DNA of 64,000 nt, from contig JAJDTL010000054.1 in assembly GCA_022827195.1 (NCBI GenBank), positions 1 to 64,000 of the forward strand. The letters run 5' to 3'. Each line of letters begins with the position of its first letter. Position 1 is the first letter of the stretch. Below, piece after piece: positions 62,547 through 64,000 of this stretch. The position numbers and the translations under genes were made by a program. Source of the stretch: Caldilineaceae bacterium. Its GTDB lineage: Bacteria > Chloroflexota > Anaerolineae > Caldilineales > Caldilineaceae. The notes under the pieces were generated by a model. It was not told the origin of the DNA. It did no database searches and was given only the letters and a program-made list of their open reading frames with translations.

Positions 62547-62661
62547 CGTCACTACCTCCTGGCGTGCGCTCTCCTTGCGGGGAGAGACTGGTTGAGAAAC
62601 CGGGCGCTACAAGCGGTAGAGCGACCTGCCTTTCGACATTGTTCTGTGCGCTACCGGCCGT

Positions 62662-62994
62662 TCATGCCTCGTGCACCAGCTCCATCTGCGCCCACCATTC
62701 GCCGGCCGGGGCTTCCGGCGCCGGTTCCTGGAAGCCGCGCATCAGATCGTCCCACTCCTGAATTCGCTCAGCCTCGGCCGCGGGCGCGGAAAAGGCGCGG
62801 CCAAAGTCGAACTCGTCCTCGGTCTCGATGTACATAAAGAGACGGCGGCCGATGAGGAATATCCTGGTCTTGAGGATGCCCAGGCGGCGGGCGTGTTCGA
62901 GCACCTCCGGCCAGGCGTTGCGGTGGTACTCCTTGTACTGGGCGATGACCTCGGCGTCATCCTTCAGATTGATCGTCAGACCGTAGCATTTCAT
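62662..62994 (-). CDS. rhaM: L-rhamnose mutarotase-like protein
   Basis: A 110-residue RhaM/YiiL-family protein that interconverts alpha and beta anomers of L-rhamnose or L-fucose. The start MKCYGLTINLKDDAEVIAQYKEYHRNAWPEV includes His24 and the WPE motif; IETEDEFDFGRAF and QEWDDLM follow. GGGGG is 9 bases before the ATG at 62994. It supports a 6-deoxyhexose as a substrate of the adjacent importer. Confidence 0.85.
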   Translation of the reverse strand: MKCYGLTINLKDDAEVIAQYKEYHRNAWPEVLEHARRLGILKTRIFLIGRRLFMYIETEDEFDFGRAFSAPAAEAERIQEWDDLMRGFQEPAPEAPAGEWWAQMELVHEA

Positions 62995-63033
62995 GCGCAC
63001 GCCCCCTTTCCGCACGCCGAATTCCCGGAGCCG

Positions 63034-64000
63034 CTACTGAACGACAATCGGCAGGCTCTTGAGATTGTGGAATGTATTGTTCTGCTGCCATTCGACGCCG
63101 GCCTCGTCCAGTTCGATGCGCGGGAAGCGGCGCAGCAGGGTGGTGAAAGCAATCTCGGCCTCGCGGCGAGCGAGCGGCGCGCCGGCGCAGAAGTGAATGC
63201 CCCAGCCGAACGACGTGTGCAAGTTCGGTTCGCGGGTGATGTCGAGCCGGTCGGGCTCTTCGAACTTGGCCGGGTCGCGGTTCGCCGCGCCCAGCATGAG
63301 CGAGAGAGTCTGTCCTTTGGGGACCTGTTGACCGCCGATTTCGACATCTTCGGCGGTCAGGCGCCAGGCGCGCAGGAAGGACGTGTCAAAGCGCAGGAAC
63401 TCCTCGACCGCGGTCCCGATCAGGTCCGGGTTGTCGCGCAGCATTTGCAGCTGGTCGGGATTTCGCAGAAGCGCCAGCAGGCCGTTGCCGATCAGGCCGG
63501 TCGTCGTTTCGTGGCCGGCCGTCAGAAGCGTGATGCATGTGGCGACCAGCTCGGTCTCGTTGAGCACGTCGCCGCGCTCCTCGGCGGCCACGAGCGCGCT
63601 GATCAGATCGTCCTGGGGCTGCCGGCGTCGCGCCTCGATCAGCTCAAGCAGCCACTCCTTGGTTTCGAGCAGCGCTTCGGTGCTCTTCAGGATCGTCTCG
63701 ACGTGGGGGCGGCCGGTGCCGTGGAAGGCGACGATGTCGTCCGACCACTCTTTGAACTGGTCGCGGTCCTCCGCTGGGACGCCCAGCGTCTCCGCGATGA
63801 CGATCGCGGGCAGCGGATAGGCGAAATCGCGAATTACTTCGATTGTGCCGCCGCTCTCGGCCTCGTCGAGCAGGTCGTTGACGATTTCCTGCACTCTTGG
63901 CCGCATCCCCTCCACCACGCGCGTGGTAAATGCCTTGTTGACCAGATTGCGGACACGCGTGTGCTCGGGCGGGTCGGTATTGGGCATTCCGGTGGTGAAA
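63034..64000 (-). CDS. Cytochrome P450 (5' end beyond the window)
   Basis: At least 321 residues of a bacterial P450; the reading frame stays open to the window edge, and the true start is outside. The I-helix LLTAGHETTTGLI, the ExxR motif (EEFLRF) and the haem loop FGWGIHFCAGAPLARREAEI with its axial Cys are present. DPPEHTRVRNLV is the usual early motif. It monooxygenates an unknown substrate and needs a ferredoxin partner encoded elsewhere. It is in the same direction as the rhamnose-mutarotase-like gene. Confidence 0.92.
   Translation of the reverse strand, partial: FTTGMPNTDPPEHTRVRNLVNKAFTTRVVEGMRPRVQEIVNDLLDEAESGGTIEVIRDFAYPLPAIVIAETLGVPAEDRDQFKEWSDDIVAFHGTGRPHVETILKSTEALLETKEWLLELIEARRRQPQDDLISALVAAEERGDVLNETELVATCITLLTAGHETTTGLIGNGLLALLRNPDQLQMLRDNPDLIGTAVEEFLRFDTSFLRAWRLTAEDVEIGGQQVPKGQTLSLMLGAANRDPAKFEEPDRLDITREPNLHTSFGWGIHFCAGAPLARREAEIAFTTLLRRFPRIELDEAGVEWQQNNTFHNLKSLPIVVQ

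Overview
The window is a piece of a high-GC bacterial chromosome. It most resembles a Chloroflexota genome, probably of the Caldilinea type, but this is inferred from gene content and style and no rRNA or marker gene is present. The signs are Tat-exported and classical lipoprotein binding proteins with acidic, proline- and alanine-rich linkers, many phytanoyl-CoA dioxygenase-like (PhyH) and VOC proteins, a sulfatase, MlrC-type and RraA-type proteins, and short ACTG-rich direct repeats between genes. No tRNA, rRNA or CRISPR array was seen.

Layout. 0.1-2.8 kb: a nurA-herA pair in visibly AT-richer DNA. 2.9-8.9 kb: minus-strand housekeeping genes (thioesterase, orphan minimal nucleotidyltransferase, E3 and E2 of a 2-oxo acid dehydrogenase without its E1, VOC protein, sulfatase). 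9.1-11.9 kb: MscS channel, DinB-like protein, SH3b lipoprotein. 12.2-23.6 kb: sugar importer operon 1 (binding protein, two permeases, no ATPase) with two DUF5060/DUF4038 glycosidase-like proteins, a PhyH protein, an aberrant ketol-acid reductoisomerase-like protein, a TIM-barrel glycosidase and a sugar isomerase. 23.7-30.9 kb: sugar importer operon 2 with a PfkB kinase, a PhyH protein and a GH32 enzyme. 30.9-39.7 kb: a Dpp/Opp-type importer with two near-identical binding proteins, separated by a chimeric pseudogene scar. 39.7-42.5 kb: duplicated Cache lipoprotein and M81 (MlrC) genes, one M81 copy reduced to its 5' end. 42.6-46.1 kb: three PhyH genes with a VOC gene between two of them. 46.1-51.8 kb: Ldh2-type dehydrogenase, divergent GroEL-like protein, Asp-box beta-propeller, DhnA/LsrF-type aldolase and 2-hydroxyacid dehydrogenase in one direction. 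51.9-53.7 kb: decayed genes and an IS5-family element. 53.7-56.0 kb: GT-C membrane glycosyltransferase. 56.3-64.0 kb (minus strand): an RbsABC-like importer with SDR, RraA-like, Ldh2, VOC, rhamnose-mutarotase-like and cytochrome P450 genes.

Functionally most of the window is an import-and-degrade programme for plant or algal-type carbohydrates: extracytoplasmic binding proteins, ABC permeases, glycosidases, isomerase, kinase, mutarotase and several oxidoreductases. Two regulatory themes recur. All five ABC binding-protein genes are followed directly by a strong intercistronic hairpin, and the binding-protein operons on the plus strand share sigma70-like promoters with 17-base spacers. A third theme is gene duplication followed by decay: at least four truncated or broken copies lie beside intact relatives, or away from them in one case.

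The points most worth follow-up are the GroEL-like protein lacking the ATP-hydrolysis Asp and overlapping a beta-propeller gene, the KARI-like protein with altered active-site motifs inside a sugar operon, and the recombination scar that joins a permease start to an isomerase tail.
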